NCBI GenBank assembly: GCA_009602725.1
Contig: WELB01000163.1
Location: 6,364 to 59,650, forward strand
Length of the DNA stretch: 53,287 bases
Source of the DNA: Spirogloea muscicola
Taxonomy: Eukaryota > Streptophyta > Zygnematophyceae > Spirogloeales > Spirogloeaceae
Direction of reading: 5' to 3'
Below the pieces are notes generated by a model that was not told the DNA's origin, searched no databases, and saw nothing but the letters and a program-made list of their open reading frames with translations. Shown one piece after another: positions 10,725-22,039 of the stretch (positions are counted from its first letter, which is position 1; the number at the start of each line of letters is the position of its first letter). A program made the translations under genes and the position numbers.

Positions 10725-12011
10725 GGGGCCGGCTTGGCACGGGCTGCAGCTCCTGGAGCGGCCTCACAAGTGCAGCGAGCAGTGGCGAGTGTGCCAGTGG
10801 AGCAGGAGGATGGTGGCGCGGGCGGCAGCGCGGCGGCGTTGGCGGCGGCGATGACCTCGGCGGCTGCGGCGCGAGAGGGGTGGCCCCGCGAGTCCTGGGT
10901 GGCGCGCCTGAGAGGGGTGGGCGTCGGCCGGCCCGCGGGAGGGAGTGGGGAGTTGGGAATGAGGGACCAGGCGCTTAGTGCGCATGAAATGAAAGGGCGG
11001 CATATATAAGCCAATACACTGTTCATGCAAAAGCTAGTGCAAGAAGTGGGGGATACATATGTTGAAGCCCAATATGATGATTCTGTAACGAGTGATGGAG
11101 GGCCAGGCGGCCAAGTATGATCAGTTCTCAGCCCTTTCAGGTGCCTGCGGAGGGGACCTTGTCCATCCTCTTGTCCATCGTGTAGTCGCCCATTGTTTGC
11201 ACAAGCTTTTGCCTGAACACACTGCATCCAACGGACTTGGCCTGCCTGCCGATTGAGTCGCACCGCGCGCGCCTTCTTTGTTGTGAGTGGCGCTATGGCC
11301 ACTCACGCCAACTGCGCCGCTGGGAAATTTTCAATCACCATTGCATCTGATGACAAGAGCACACAATTTGTAGACCACCCCCTCTGCTTTTGGGAATGGC
11401 AGGGCGGTGGGTGGCGGCACGTTGCCGCCACTCTGCCACGAGCCTCGCTCGGCGCCACGTGGCGGCCCGCGTTCCCACTATCACCGACCAGCCTGCGCGC
11501 CCACCGCACGCCCACAACAACCCGTTCACACCGGCTCCTTCCGCGCAGCCCGCCAAGTCCTTTGTTCTCATGGCAGCTTGTCTCGAGAACTTGTTCTCCC
11601 TGACCTAAAACCTAAATGGTCAGTCCACCATCGAGCCCACCACTCCCGGCGGTCTGAGCAGTCCGGAGCCGCCGGTGCCGCAGCCGCCGCCGCCGCTGGT
11701 GTGGCCCGCCTGATAGCTAGCTGCCTGCAATCGGCGCGAAGCATTGCCCCGGCAAGCCCGATCGTCTTGTGTTGGCACCACTTGCGTCCGATCAATTGCT
11801 GGCCGAAGGGTCTTCAGGCAGTTTCTGCTGCCTAGCTCAATTTCTTGGTGCAAGGCTCGTGCTGCCCTGCACAAGTCAATGAGACAATAGCTACCTCAGC
11901 TCCACCTGCGGTAATCATGAGGGACAGAGAGCAAGAGGCTCACGTCATGGGAGCATCGTAGCAAGCTGGCGGCATCTAGCAGCTGGAATTAGTACGCTGC
12001 CAGAGGCAGCA
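10725..12011. other. Intergenic, divergent promoter region with an inverted repeat pair
   Basis: This gap lies between the starts of the epsin-like gene (minus) and TRAPPC4 (plus), so it must hold both promoters. It contains a plus copy of the GCGCGC module (about 10976-11042) and an inverted copy (about 11204-11280). Long open frames at 10122-11302 and in 11250-11870 run on both strands of GC-rich DNA and carry no recognisable domain. Confidence 0.5.
10976..11280. repeat. Inverted GCGCGC modules flanking about 160 bp
   Basis: The plus copy (10976-11042) has gcgcatgaaatgaaagggcg and ends agctagtgcaa. The minus copy (11204-11280) begins gcacaagctttt and ends gcaccgcgcgcgcc. The same outer ends (tagtgcaa) occur in other copies of this module, so the two face away from each other around a 160 bp centre. 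Confidence 0.55.
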
Positions 12012-12649
12012 ATGACTACCATCTTCAATCTCTTCGTTATCAACAAGTCCGGCGGCCTCATCTACTACAAGGTGAGGATGACATCTTGCCGTTTAATATA
12101 GAGGATTTTCGTTCTATTGTCATCCTGTGGCTGTAACCTGTTAGCAAGTATTTGTTTAGCAAGCATTCGTTTCCCCATTTTCTATGCAGGACTTCGGCTC
12201 CATGGTCAGGCTGGATACGAATGAAAGCCTGAGGCTTGCAAGCGTCTGGCACTCTCTTCATGCCATCTCTAGCCAACTGTCTCCAGTAGCAGGCTGCAAG
12301 GGTATTGAGTTCCTGGAAGCTGACAACTTCGACCTCCATTGCTTCCAAACTCATACAGGTGCTGACACAGACATGCCCTATATGTTGATGCAGTATACTG
12401 GCCTGAGAATCATGGTATGGCAACTGAGCCATTCAAGGTTGTTTTGTTGCAGGCACCAAATTCTTTATAGTTGCAGAGCCAGGTGCTCCAGGAGTAGACA
12501 CGCTATTGCGAGTAATCTACGACCTCTATGCAGACTACGTGCTCAAGAATCCCTTCTACGAGGTGGAAATGCCCATCCGGTGCGAACTCTTTGACCTTAA
12601 TTTGCAGGCTGCTCTCAGAAATCGGACATTTGCAAATTCAGGCAGGTAG
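12012..12649 (+). CDS. TRAPPC4: TRAPP complex subunit 4 (Trs23)
   Basis: Core subunit of the TRAPP tethering complexes, which act as the Ypt1/Rab1 exchange factor in ER-to-Golgi and Golgi traffic. Three exons, 12012-12071, 12190-12358 and 12453-12649, encode 141 residues. It opens with [20 protein letters not shown] and continues with [34 protein letters not shown], and the very conserved [17 protein letters not shown] near the end. The short length and direct junction after the first 20 residues match the plant form, which lacks the PDZ-like insertion of animal TRAPPC4. Splice sites are GT-AG. The assignment is secure. Confidence 0.95.
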
Positions 12650-14663
12650 CCGAGGGCGTGGCAGATAAGCCTCTCAGACGAGCTTGTGTGAGTGCCCCAT
12701 CATCTTGCTGTGTTAACTGCGGGAAAGCAAGGTCCATCCTGGACACCCATGCCAGTCTCAATCCCTTGACGTGTCACGAAGTAGTGCACAGCAGATCACA
12801 AGTGCCGTATGAACTGTTGCAATTGCCACTGGATAGGCGCAGGGTTGGGGTGGAAACACACGGCGCAGGGTTGGGCCGGCGATACACGTGCCTGGATGGC
12901 AGTGTGTAGCAGTATGGGGCTTGTCACAACGTCAGCTCTTGTTGGGAGCCAACACATAAGGGAAGCTTCCGTTCGGCTACGTGCACTATGGTCGCCTTTG
13001 TTCACACCGTTGTCTCTTGCACATTAAAGAGTATTGACATGCATGTTAAAGAGCACCTTGGCTATGTAGAAGATGGAAGCGCAACACGTGCAGGCTTGAC
13101 CAAGTCAGTCCTGATGCTGTTCCGGCAACCTTAATTTTGAGCAGCGAAGCACATGCCTAGCCACTAAATCAAGCTTGCTGCGAGAGATCCTATCTCCAGT
13201 GCCACTGTGATCAGCATTGGCTGGCAATTTAACTCTTCCTTCAACCTGTGGATGCAGCTCACACAGTCGTTGTGACAGCTGCCTCAAAGAGGCAATGGCC
13301 GTGGCCAGCCCCATCATCAAGCACATATTGATGCAGTAGGACGGTACTAGCACAGGCAGCCAGTGCTGGTGGTTAAGCAGCGGCAATCAAGCGACTATGA
13401 GAGCCAGCAATGACTTCAGGACGGCAGCCAGAAGAGAGATTGGGCTCTCAAAGAAGATCGTGTATGAGGAACCAGCGAGGGAGTGTAGCATATCATGCGT
13501 GGGGTAGACAGATTGGTGCAGGGGAACGAGCAAGTGCGGCAGAGAGAGAGAGGCATGCGATGTACATTAAATGAAATGGAGGCCTACCCGAGCCTATACG
13601 TGCAAAATGCAGAACTTAAGGACGTAGAAAGAATGGTCTAGCCAAAGCGAAGACACAGGCTTAGGAGGGGCTAAGGTAGCAGGGCCAAAGCACCGCTTGA
13701 GTGGGGCTTCAATTACAACAAGTGATTACGTACAAATCGGCCAGGCTAACTCGGGGAGCCGAGCACCGCCATGGAAGCCAGTGGCCTGGCTCAAGGGGCC
13801 GCCCTTCTTCAGTTATTGGGCCCAGTAGCACGCTGATGAAGGGCCAGGACCTGCGAGCGCTGCTAGGCACAGCAAGAAACAAGACGCTTCCAGGAGAGGG
13901 CGGTGGCTAGGAGAGGCCAGCCCAGAAAAAAGAACAGCAAGAGCCCCGCACTCAAATAACGCCTGCGGCACGATGGCAAAGCATGATGCGGCTGCATCTA
14001 AACCTGCACTTGCACGAGGCAGATCGCGGCCAGGCGCTGATTGAGCTCCTGCCCAGCCTACCACTGCTGGCTTTTCGGGCGGCTTTTCACAGCCCTCGCC
14101 CCCTTTGGACTTCGTTTTCTGTAGCCCTATTGTTATGCACTAGTTGTCTGCCTGAACTATAAATTTGTTTGATTTGGCCTGCCTTTTTAAGATGTGCGCA
14201 CCGCGCGCCTTTACGTCCTTTGGGATAGCCAATTTCCTAACCAGCTGGGCGGGCCCCCCAAAGCCGGCTGCCTCGACATCCGTTTGGCCTACATTTGTTT
14301 CTAATACACGGAATTTTCTTTCTTCTTTGAATCATAAAAGAAAGATATCCGATGGCAGCGATGCACGCATCCAAAGATGTTGGCCTGGCGATCTGACGGT
14401 TCTCAGGCTCCGAGGAGGGGGCGGGGGCAGGGTTCTAGGTGCCTAGGGTTTTAGAGCTCGGCGTCCAGCCGCAAACGCCGGCCCGGCCGCCATAACCCCG
14501 CCTCCCAATCGCGCGACGAAGGACAAGTCCGGAGCGCGGCGCGGAACGGCCCCGGCGGGCGCCGCGGCAGCGGCGGCGGGGGCGGNGCGGCGGCCGCGAA
14601 GGCGGCGGCGGGCCTTGGAGTGGTGGCGGCGCCTGCCCTAGCGGCAGCGCGCCAGAGGCAGCC
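12650..14663. other. Intergenic 2 kb with decayed repeats
   Basis: The first part is 3' UTR of TRAPPC4. A minus-strand open frame at 13105-13386 shows no family signature. Decayed repeat pieces follow: a GCGCGC module relative (about 13553-13612), the reading tacgtacaaatcggccaggc typical of the retrotransposon end (about 13725-13800), a hairpin relative (13911-13935), and an inverted GCGCGC module with a tail fragment (14124-14340). From about 14400 the sequence becomes very GC-rich, which fits the promoter of the next gene; one ambiguous base is at 14585. Confidence 0.5.
14443..14452 (+). promoter_or_regulatory. Telo-box upstream of the ubiquitin-S27a gene
   Basis: CTAGGGTTTT, complement AAAACCCTAG, lies about 215 bases before the start codon. 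In plants this motif is typical of ribosomal protein promoters, which fits the gene it precedes. Function is inferred. Confidence 0.45.
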
Positions 14664-15297
<634 letters not shown>

Positions 15298-15677
15298 AGC
15301 CATATGGTGTCACCGATGTGGGCTCCATAGAATGGGGCTAGTCCTACTCCGTCTTTTACTGCTCACAGATGTGCTGAGCCATTCAGGCCAATGTGTCTGA
15401 AGAAACGAAGTGGGACTGTGTGTGCTCTGACTATTTGCAAGCAGTAGCTCAGCGACAGCTGAGGCGCATTCTGCAGTCCCTTCGCCACACTGTTGACAAG
15501 ATTGTGGATAAAGGCTCATGTGACCTCTGGACCACTTGATCGCGGTTGCTGCTCTGCATACTTGGAGGGCAGGAAATATGTTGCACCATGCATTCACTCG
15601 AGGGTATTTCCTTATAAATAAAGCACAGAGCATGCCAATGAATGACAACTGTTCCACATCTGTTACCTGATAGCATA
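15298..15677. other. Short gap between convergent genes
   Basis: This 380-base stretch separates the stop codons of the ubiquitin-S27a gene and the F-box/JmjC gene. It should hold both 3' ends. I see no gene or repeat in it. Confidence 0.6.
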
Positions 15678-18065
15678 TCAGATACTGTTAATGAAGCCAA
15701 ACCTGAATCCACCGCTGAAGCTGTCATTTGCAGTGTCCCAAAAGAAGGACTTGCGTTTGCGTGCTGCCGCCTTCTCATCAGCAATCCTCTGCAGGTCTTC
15801 CAGCTCATTTGGATATAGCTCTTCGAACCTGCTCACGAACCTGTCATGAAGGGACACCCTTTCATTGGTCCCAGAAACGAGGATGCCTGCATTGGGGTGC
15901 TTGAGGAAGTTGCGCACACTCAGGATATTCCGTCTGTGACAATCCATGGTGCACAATCCTGTCAGCGAGTACTTAGCTCACATGTATGTCAAGTGAACAG
16001 AGTGCACAGCAAACTCGCCGTGAAAGAGCAGCGCAGTACATGCGGTTCACCATTGCTGTCACAACTACAACAAAAGCAACACACCACGAGTGGACTAAGA
16101 AACCTGCATCACTTTCACCTGCTGACAAAGTTCTGGGTGATGGCGATGGAATCTTCCAGGTTGACAACAAGGTGCCACCAGCCATGTGGGACAAAGATGA
16201 CCTCCCCAGCTTTGCAGATGCACTCCAGAGGGGGCACGGCAGCCTGTCTTGCTTCTTCATAGTGGTTCATGAACCACTCCATGATGGAGTAGGGCGCCGC
16301 CACATCGGCACCATCAGCGCTGGGGTGTACGCCCGGGGGGATCGTTTCTGGGGGGTAGAGGATCCACTTCTTGGCACCGCGCACAACAGCATTCCAAGCA
16401 GAAGTGGAGTTGGGGTCGATGTGGAATGACGACCCGGACCTACCACGCGCAGGGTGCACACCTCCATCTCAAACATGTCATGGAAGTGCGAAGCCCGCTC
16501 CGAAAGTGGAAAGCTTGTACGACAGCGAGAGAAGTTGGAGGAGGAACGAATAGAGCAGGTCTTCTAACGATTATGCAAGTAGTAGCACCATAGCAGCCAC
16601 CTGGTTGCCCCGATGATTAGCCACCGGTGATCAGGCCGGCTGTCCCCAAGAATGGAGAAGAGGTCCTCCTGGAAGTACTTCGGCACACTGTAGTCATCTG
16701 CCAGAGCAGGTGCCTTGGCCACAAAGTTCGGGTCAAACAGGTACAGTGGCCTTTCCTCCTCGACCTTGTCCATGTAGGCATAGAAATCCTCAATGGCCAT
16801 CTCCACAGGCCCAACTTGCCAGGTGGCAGCGCCCGTTTGCTCGATGAGGTACTGGCGGTCCCACCGTTTGAGCGCTGGCCAGCCGTCCAGCGCATCCGTA
16901 ATAATGACTGGCCGGTTGGGCTCCTCAAAGCGCGACACAAAGTCAGCAAGCGACAGACCGGCAACTCGGGGCACGGTCTCTGCCTGCAGCCACTCTGGGC
17001 GCATCTGCAAGCTGGCGCACAGCCAGCTCTGGAACAGGTGGTCGGAGTAGAGGCCCGCCACCTTCACAGCCAAGCTGCAGGATTCAGCGGCTACGCCGCG
17101 TCTATGACAAGCAGGACCAGAGAAAGAGGCACAGCTTTGTAAGCGCCGTGCCCCTTTGCAGAGACAGCACGAAGTGACACGGCGCTGAGTGCTCAAATTC
17201 GCCATTGACGCTTGGCAGGGGCAGCGGTGTGCACTGAATATCTCAGAGCCCTCTGGTCAAGTACGAAGAAAGCACATCCAAACCTGCTGCTACGCCAGCC
17301 CGCGCACTAATCACGGGTCAGCAGGTACAGATTGATGGGAGTCTGCAAAACTTTTGCTAGTCAAGGCCCGGGCAGGCCAGGATGGGAAGCTCTTGGGACT
17401 GCAAGAGGTCGCCTCCAACTAACAGGGCCACAAGCTGGACCTCAGCCCATACTCCGCAATCCTCTGTAGCCAGCCAGGTACATTGCAGTTCTCTAGGCCG
17501 CACATCTCGACCCTGAATCAAGAGCACCTCCGCTGCTCCTATTTCTGTGGCGCCGGAATCAACCCCTGATGCTAATCATCATGGCCTGCCTAATTGCCAG
17601 CACGTGCTGCTCAATAAAGCATCAATTCGACTTTCGCAGCACCCTAAACCCTAAATCCTAGAACCCAAACCCTAATCCTGAGACTGATACCTTGAGTGGG
17701 ACGTGCGGCGCGGCCGTCAGCCCGCGGCCGGCAATGTAGGTCTGCTTCCAGGAGCCGTGAAAGCGGAAGGTGCCGCCCAGGTCGGCGAGCACGAGCTGGC
17801 GCCAGAGATCGGCGTGGTGGGCGAGCACGTACAGCGCGCGGCTGGCGGCGGCGGCGCGCGCCAGGCCCGCCGCCGGCAGCAGCGCCAGCACGTCCAGCAG
17901 GGCCTCGTCGCCCAGCGCCGCCANGTCGGCGGCGCCGGCGGCGAGTAGCAGGTTGCCGCGAGGCTGGACGCCGTAGGGGTGCGCTCCGCGCTCTAGCCGG
18001 AACGTCCGCCGCGCCGCCGCCGCGTCCGCGCCGCCCGCCTCCGCCTCCAAGGCCATTGCCGCCAT
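15678..18065 (-). CDS. F-box and JmjC-domain protein (JMJ22/JMJD6-like Fe(II)/2-oxoglutarate oxygenase)
   Basis: Probable nuclear Fe(II)/2-oxoglutarate dioxygenase acting on protein arginine or lysine, with an F-box that could link it to an SCF ubiquitin ligase. Exons (minus): 17691-18065, 16601-17061, 16119-16439, 15678-15933, with matching phases, about 470 residues. An F-box (ALGDEALLDVLALLPAAGLA, residues about 45-95) is followed by KQTYIAGRG and GLYSDHLFQSWLCA. The JmjC part has RPVIITDALDGWPAL, then the iron ligands H285 and D287 in SFHIDPNSTSAWN, and H368 in HGWWHLVVN. The tail FFWDTANDSFSGGFRFGF matches Arabidopsis JMJ22 as I remember it. All metal ligands are present. One ambiguous base (17923) lies in the first exon. 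The substrate cannot be told from sequence. Confidence 0.92.
17641..17677 (-). repeat. Interstitial telomere-like repeats in intron 1
   Basis: The plus strand reads accctaaaccctaaatcct and then acccaaaccctaat, that is about four imperfect CCCTAAA units. On the coding strand these are TTTAGGG units just inside the first intron of the F-box/JmjC gene. They match the green-plant telomere unit. They could be an intronic telo-box enhancer cluster or a relic of a repaired break. Confidence 0.6.
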
Positions 18066-18349
18066 GTTCGGCGGTCGCTCGGGAGGACGTCTGGGGCGCG
18101 GCGCAGCCCAGCCAGCGGCGGCTGCGTCCTCTCGCTTGTTGACGATCGCTTCGGCGAGCTCGGCCTTGCCCGCCGGCGGCTGCCGCGGCAGCCGCGGCCG
18201 CCTCCGCCCGGACTGCCGCTGGCCCGCGGCCATGGCGGCCACGGCGGTCCGCCAGGACCTCAGCTCGGCATGGAGGCTACCTTGTGTGAGGGTTACTGAA
18301 CCTGATGGAAGGCCGCGCTGATTCTTAACGAGTAACCCAATCCTTTGGC

Positions 18350-18386
18350 AAGTACAGTCGCCCGCATGGGCGACTAGACTGTACTT
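18350..18386. repeat. Nested inverted repeat (hairpin)
   Basis: Outer arms AAGTACAGTC and GACTGTACTT are perfect over 10 bp. Inside them, AGTCGCCC and GGGCGACT are also perfect over 8 bp around GCAT. The right arm has five extra bases (TAGTC) compared with the left, so two alternative stems compete. Confidence 0.75.
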
Positions 18387-18524
18387 GGGGCTGTCTGGCC
18401 CTCTGGCGATCAAGTACCTTCCCCACGGTTTGACTTTTACAAAGATTAAACAGCATCTGCAAAGCAAGGCAAATGGCTGCGAGAGGCCGGCTTGAAAGCG
18501 GATTGGAGCGTGTATTGAGCGATG

Positions 18525-18735
18525 GAGTGCCTAAGTGGCCAAGTACAGTGGCAAACACACCAACTGTGGTGTATCACCGGCTGCTAAGCTGACCCGCTCA
18601 GTAAGCACGAGTCAAGTTGTAGAGGTCGCTAAGTGATGCCCGAATACTGGACGGCAGATGACAAGCCCTTCTGCCACCAGCTAAAGCTTGACCAGCTTTC
18701 TGAATTACTCTCCAGACATAATAAACAAGATACAG
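18525..18735 (-). mobile_element. Decayed LINE-like 3' end
   Basis: The order is the same as in better copies: tggccaagtac, then gctgacccgctcagtaagca, then the complement of the last coding stretch (gacaagcccttctgccaccag, agctttctg). No start or intact frame remains. Confidence 0.65.
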
Positions 18736-19375
18736 CTTGCCTCCTTTCAATGAAGTTTCTTTCCCTGGCTCCTTCAACCTTTGTTCATTATAATTTCTGA
18801 GCTGGCCAATCACAACCATCGTCCTCTACTGGAGGAGTCTTTCTTCTTGTTTCTTGTTTCTCCTTCAAACCCCACCCCTATACCTAACCCTTCTTGAGCT
18901 GGCCGTTTACAGCCACCAACCCTAACGGGAAGAGCTCCCAACCTTCACAGCCACTGCCCCAAAAGGCCTCATCACCTGTTCATGGGTCAAGGTCAACAGC
19001 GCAGTGTGATTACTGCCCTCATGTGTAGTCCCCCAGCTTATACCTGATAGTTCCTTGAATGCGAGAACGAAGACAGTACCAGCTTTTTGCATGCTTGGAC
19101 TTTGTGGTCTCTGATTTCTGGAGCTTACAGTTGCTTGGTGGCCCCTCGAGTTGCTGCCCGTACACTAGCTGATTGACCAATACAATGAAGTATCAGTTTA
19201 TGCTTGCGTATTGTGGATGAGTTACAGGAAGCAATGGTATATGAATAGGGTAATATTTGAAAGTCTATATCAGATTAAGCAATGGACTCGATGTCCAGCA
19301 ATCAAGCTCTGCTTGCTGCTGACCACTGTCCGCTTTGACCACTATACAAGCACCCTATCTGTCAGCTAGCCCGAT

Positions 19376-19401
19376 TCAGGCACCCTTGCAAGGGTGCCTG
19401 A
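19376..19401. repeat. 26 bp perfect palindrome downstream of the DUF4188 gene
   Basis: TCAGGCACCCTTG is followed directly by its exact complement, with no spacer. It lies 117 bases past the stop codon of the minus-strand gene, where a 3' UTR would be. As RNA it would form a 13 bp stem with practically no loop, so intermolecular pairing or a cruciform is also possible. Confidence 0.85.
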
Positions 19402-19517
19402 GTTCAGAAACTGCAATTCTGAAAGTATAAATCATCAGAAGTTGACTGTTCTTGCTGCTCTTATTCAATCAGGCAGTCCTGACAACAAGAAGAGCACAAC
19501 CTCCGTGAGGGCGTCAG

Positions 19518-20869
19518 TTACTTAAATGGGCAACTGCTAGGAGCTTTTGCCTCACTCTCGTCATAGTCCTCATTGGCAAATTGTGCTTCCTTGGGCCAGT
19601 CGTGCTCAGAGCCGTCCATCCGACCCTTGGATGTCTTCATCGGGCCGGCCGCCGGCACTAGGCGGCCAGCCCGGCCCAGCAGCATGGGCGGACAGTTGAC
19701 ATAGATGCTCTCGTGCTGCCCACCTGAAACCTTGTAGGCCTCGTGCCAGAAGCCCACCTCCGCCTTGCCTTTTGCCGCCTTGCTCAGTATCTTCCAAGCT
19801 GCAGTCCATCCGGTATGAACAGTGTGAGTTAGGGTGCTACAAGCCACATAGAAGCTGCGCTCACAATGGTCCAGGTCGCGTAACAGGAAGGCAAGAAAGG
19901 CAGGAAAGGACCGTGGCCATCCATGCTGATGTCCTGAGAGTCCTCCTGAATGATGTGCACGCCCTCACCTTGCTCCAGTATACACAGTCATGAGCATCTA
20001 GAAGCAGCAAGCACAGCGGCAAGTACAGCAGCACAGCCGACTTTGTCACCTGAGAGGGTGAGGGTGTGCTTTCACCTGGGGAGTGTAGCAGGTTGCTGTC
20101 TCGCGAGTAAGCCAGGAGCTGATCAAACGAGCGCCAATAGCTGATATTGAAGACCTGTGGGCCCTTGACCCAGTTGTCGCCGCTGAGGCCGTGGCAGCCC
20201 ATAAAACCACTGCTCTCGGGAAGGGACTTGAGCTCATCAATCATGGCCTGAAATTGGCCGCCTGCCCACTGGAGCTCGGGAGTAAGCTTCCAGGGGGCGT
20301 TTATTCTGAATCCGATGAGGAATATGCAAAAGTCGCCATCAAGCTCCGCTGTCATACGCCCCTTCAGGACCCCTTCCATCTGCAAGGGAGCTCAAGTGCA
20401 CTGTCAACTGCTAGGCGTTTCCTGAGCCGAAATGGAGCTCGCCTCATCAAGAAGAACTGCGTGTAGAAGATCCACCACGCTCATGCCATACCTCCCGGCT
20501 CCTGGGATGTCTCAGCTGCCGAATGGCAACTCGAACGAGGGGCGGCAGCAGCAGGATGACAGCGAGCAGTGCGCCAATGAAGCGGGGGAGAAATGCAGCA
20601 ACGAGGGCGCCTGCTCCTATCATCGCCTGCAAGGCACATTACAGGTGTACGACAGGCGCGGCTTTGAGTGGCAAGCAAAAACAAGAGCCGAAGCGCGCCG
20701 TCAACAAGGGCGGCACTTGGCATGGCAGTAGCAGGTTACTGGGTAACCTCGCATCCCTCACCTCGATGGGCACGAGGGACTTGAGGAGCAGACGCTGGTC
20801 GACGCCCACATTACACTTGAGGCCCTTGGTGCGAGCATTCCAGGACGTCGGATGGTCCAGCGGCTTCAT
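19518..20869 (-). CDS. DUF4188 domain protein with an N-terminal membrane anchor
   Basis: Function unknown; the family is a dimeric alpha/beta-barrel-like fold sometimes annotated as a monooxygenase-like protein. Exons (minus): 20762-20869, 20492-20626, 20076-20379, 19518-19798, with matching phases, about 275 residues. Residues about 37-67 form a hydrophobic helix with one break (GALVAAFLPRFIGALLAVIL). The DUF4188 part follows: FCIFLIGFRINAPWKL, then FMGCHGLSGDNWVKGP, YWRSFDQLLAYSRD, GFWHEAYKV and ESIYVNCPPMLLGRAG. The C-terminus is acidic and ends SSCPFK. An upstream in-frame ATG at 20905 would add 12 residues. Catalytic activity is not shown by any motif I can name. Confidence 0.85.
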
Positions 20870-22039
20870 GGCGATGGACAGCGGGGCGCGAAGACCACGG
20901 GGCACCTCCTCGTCGCTTCGTGCTCACACCTCCCTGGCCGGCGCTCGGGCGCTGTTGGCGCGGCGAGCGGCCGGACTCCAACGCCTCTCACGAGGCCAGC
21001 GGCGAGGCTGCCGGGGCACACAGACGGCAGCTGCGGCGGATGTAGTGCGCGCCGGGCGGCTTTGGGCAGTGCGTGCCGGGAGGGCGAGAGCTCCGGGGAG
21101 GCGAGCAAAAGACTGCGGCTGCTGTTCCGGAAGAGCGGCTGTCAAGGCCAGCCAGGAGCAGGGGGGAGCGCTCGGGAGGCCGGGGGGGGGGGGGGGGGGG
21201 GGGGGNNNNNNNNNNNNNNNNNNNNNNNNNNNNNNNNNNNNNNNNNNNNNNNNNNNNNNNNNNNNNNNNNNNNNNNNNNNNNNNNNNNNNNNNNNNNNNN
21301 NNNNNNNNNNNNNNNNNNNNNNNNNNNNNNNNNNNNNNNNNNNNNNNNNNNNNNNNNNNNNNNNNNNNNNNNNNNNNNNNNNNNNNNNNNNNNNNNNNNN
21401 NNNNNNNNNNNNNNNNNNNNNNNNNNNNNNNNNNNNNNNNNNNNNNNNNNNNNNNNNNNNCGCGAGCGCCTCGGACGCGGCGCCCCGCCGCCGCTTCTGC
21501 CCGGTGCCGCGGCTGCCGGCGGCCCGCTGGCCCGCCCGGGCCCCCTCCCCTAGTCGCCGCGCCTGCTATGAGCAGCCGTCAGTCGTCAGCCGTCAGTCGT
21601 CAGCCGTCAGCCAGCGGCCCCGGCACTCGTGCACCCGGCCTAGTCGCCGTCCAGCCTAACCGCCAGACAGAGCACGCTCCTCTCCCGGTGACGTCAGATG
21701 CCACGTTGCAGGCTTGCCTCCACGGACGCGCTGGCACAGCATTTGCGCGTGCCACGTGGCGCCAGCGCCGCCGCCGCGCCGGCGCCGGAGCCGCCGCCGC
21801 CGCCTAAGCCGCCGCCAGAGCCGCCGCTAGAAGCGCCCCCTTTCACGCAGCGCGCCTGGGCGCCGGCTCCTGGCCGCGGCGGTGCCGCTCGGACTAGACG
21901 GCCGCTCCCAGGGACTGCGGCGATTGCGGGCTGCGGTGGCCGCACAGGAATCCCACAAAGCCCCACGGCCTGCCCAACCAGGGCGCCGTGGGCTCCCACT
22001 GCGGCACAGGCTCGGCCGCCGGGTGGTGGGGCGGGCGCC
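20870..22039. other. GC-rich divergent promoter region with assembly gap
   Basis: This lies between the start codons of the DUF4188 gene (minus) and the TTC33-like gene (plus). A poly-G run (21182-21205) leads into 255 N (21206-21460). A small tandem repeat of cgtcagtcgtcag units is at about 21578-21613. Open frames here run through the gap or through CpG-rich DNA and have no domain, so I reject them. Confidence 0.6.
21206..21460. other. Assembly gap (255 N)
   Basis: All bases are N. The run is preceded by 24 G, so the true sequence on the left edge of the gap is also doubtful from 21182. Confidence 0.95.

Larger units (their letters stand above)
18066..19517. other. Intergenic, repeats and hairpins
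   Basis: This stretch holds the promoter of the F-box/JmjC gene (minus), a strong hairpin at 18350-18386, a decayed retrotransposon end at 18525-18735, minus-strand relatives of the hairpin module (about 18790 and 18895), and the perfect palindrome at 19376-19401. No gene is supported. Confidence 0.55.

Noticed and set aside
10122-11302. Overlapping long open frames on both strands upstream of the epsin-like gene
   Set aside because: The first epsin exon (10621-10724) lies inside in another frame with matching phase. The long frames are stop-poor only because the DNA is GC-rich, and they show no domain.
13105-13386. 93-residue minus-strand open frame as a gene
   Set aside because: No family signature, no splice partners, and it lies in a repeat-bearing gap.
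20523-21807. Long plus-strand frames crossing the N gap
   Set aside because: They run through 255 N and a poly-G artefact, overlap the DUF4188 exons on the other strand, and have no recognisable domain.
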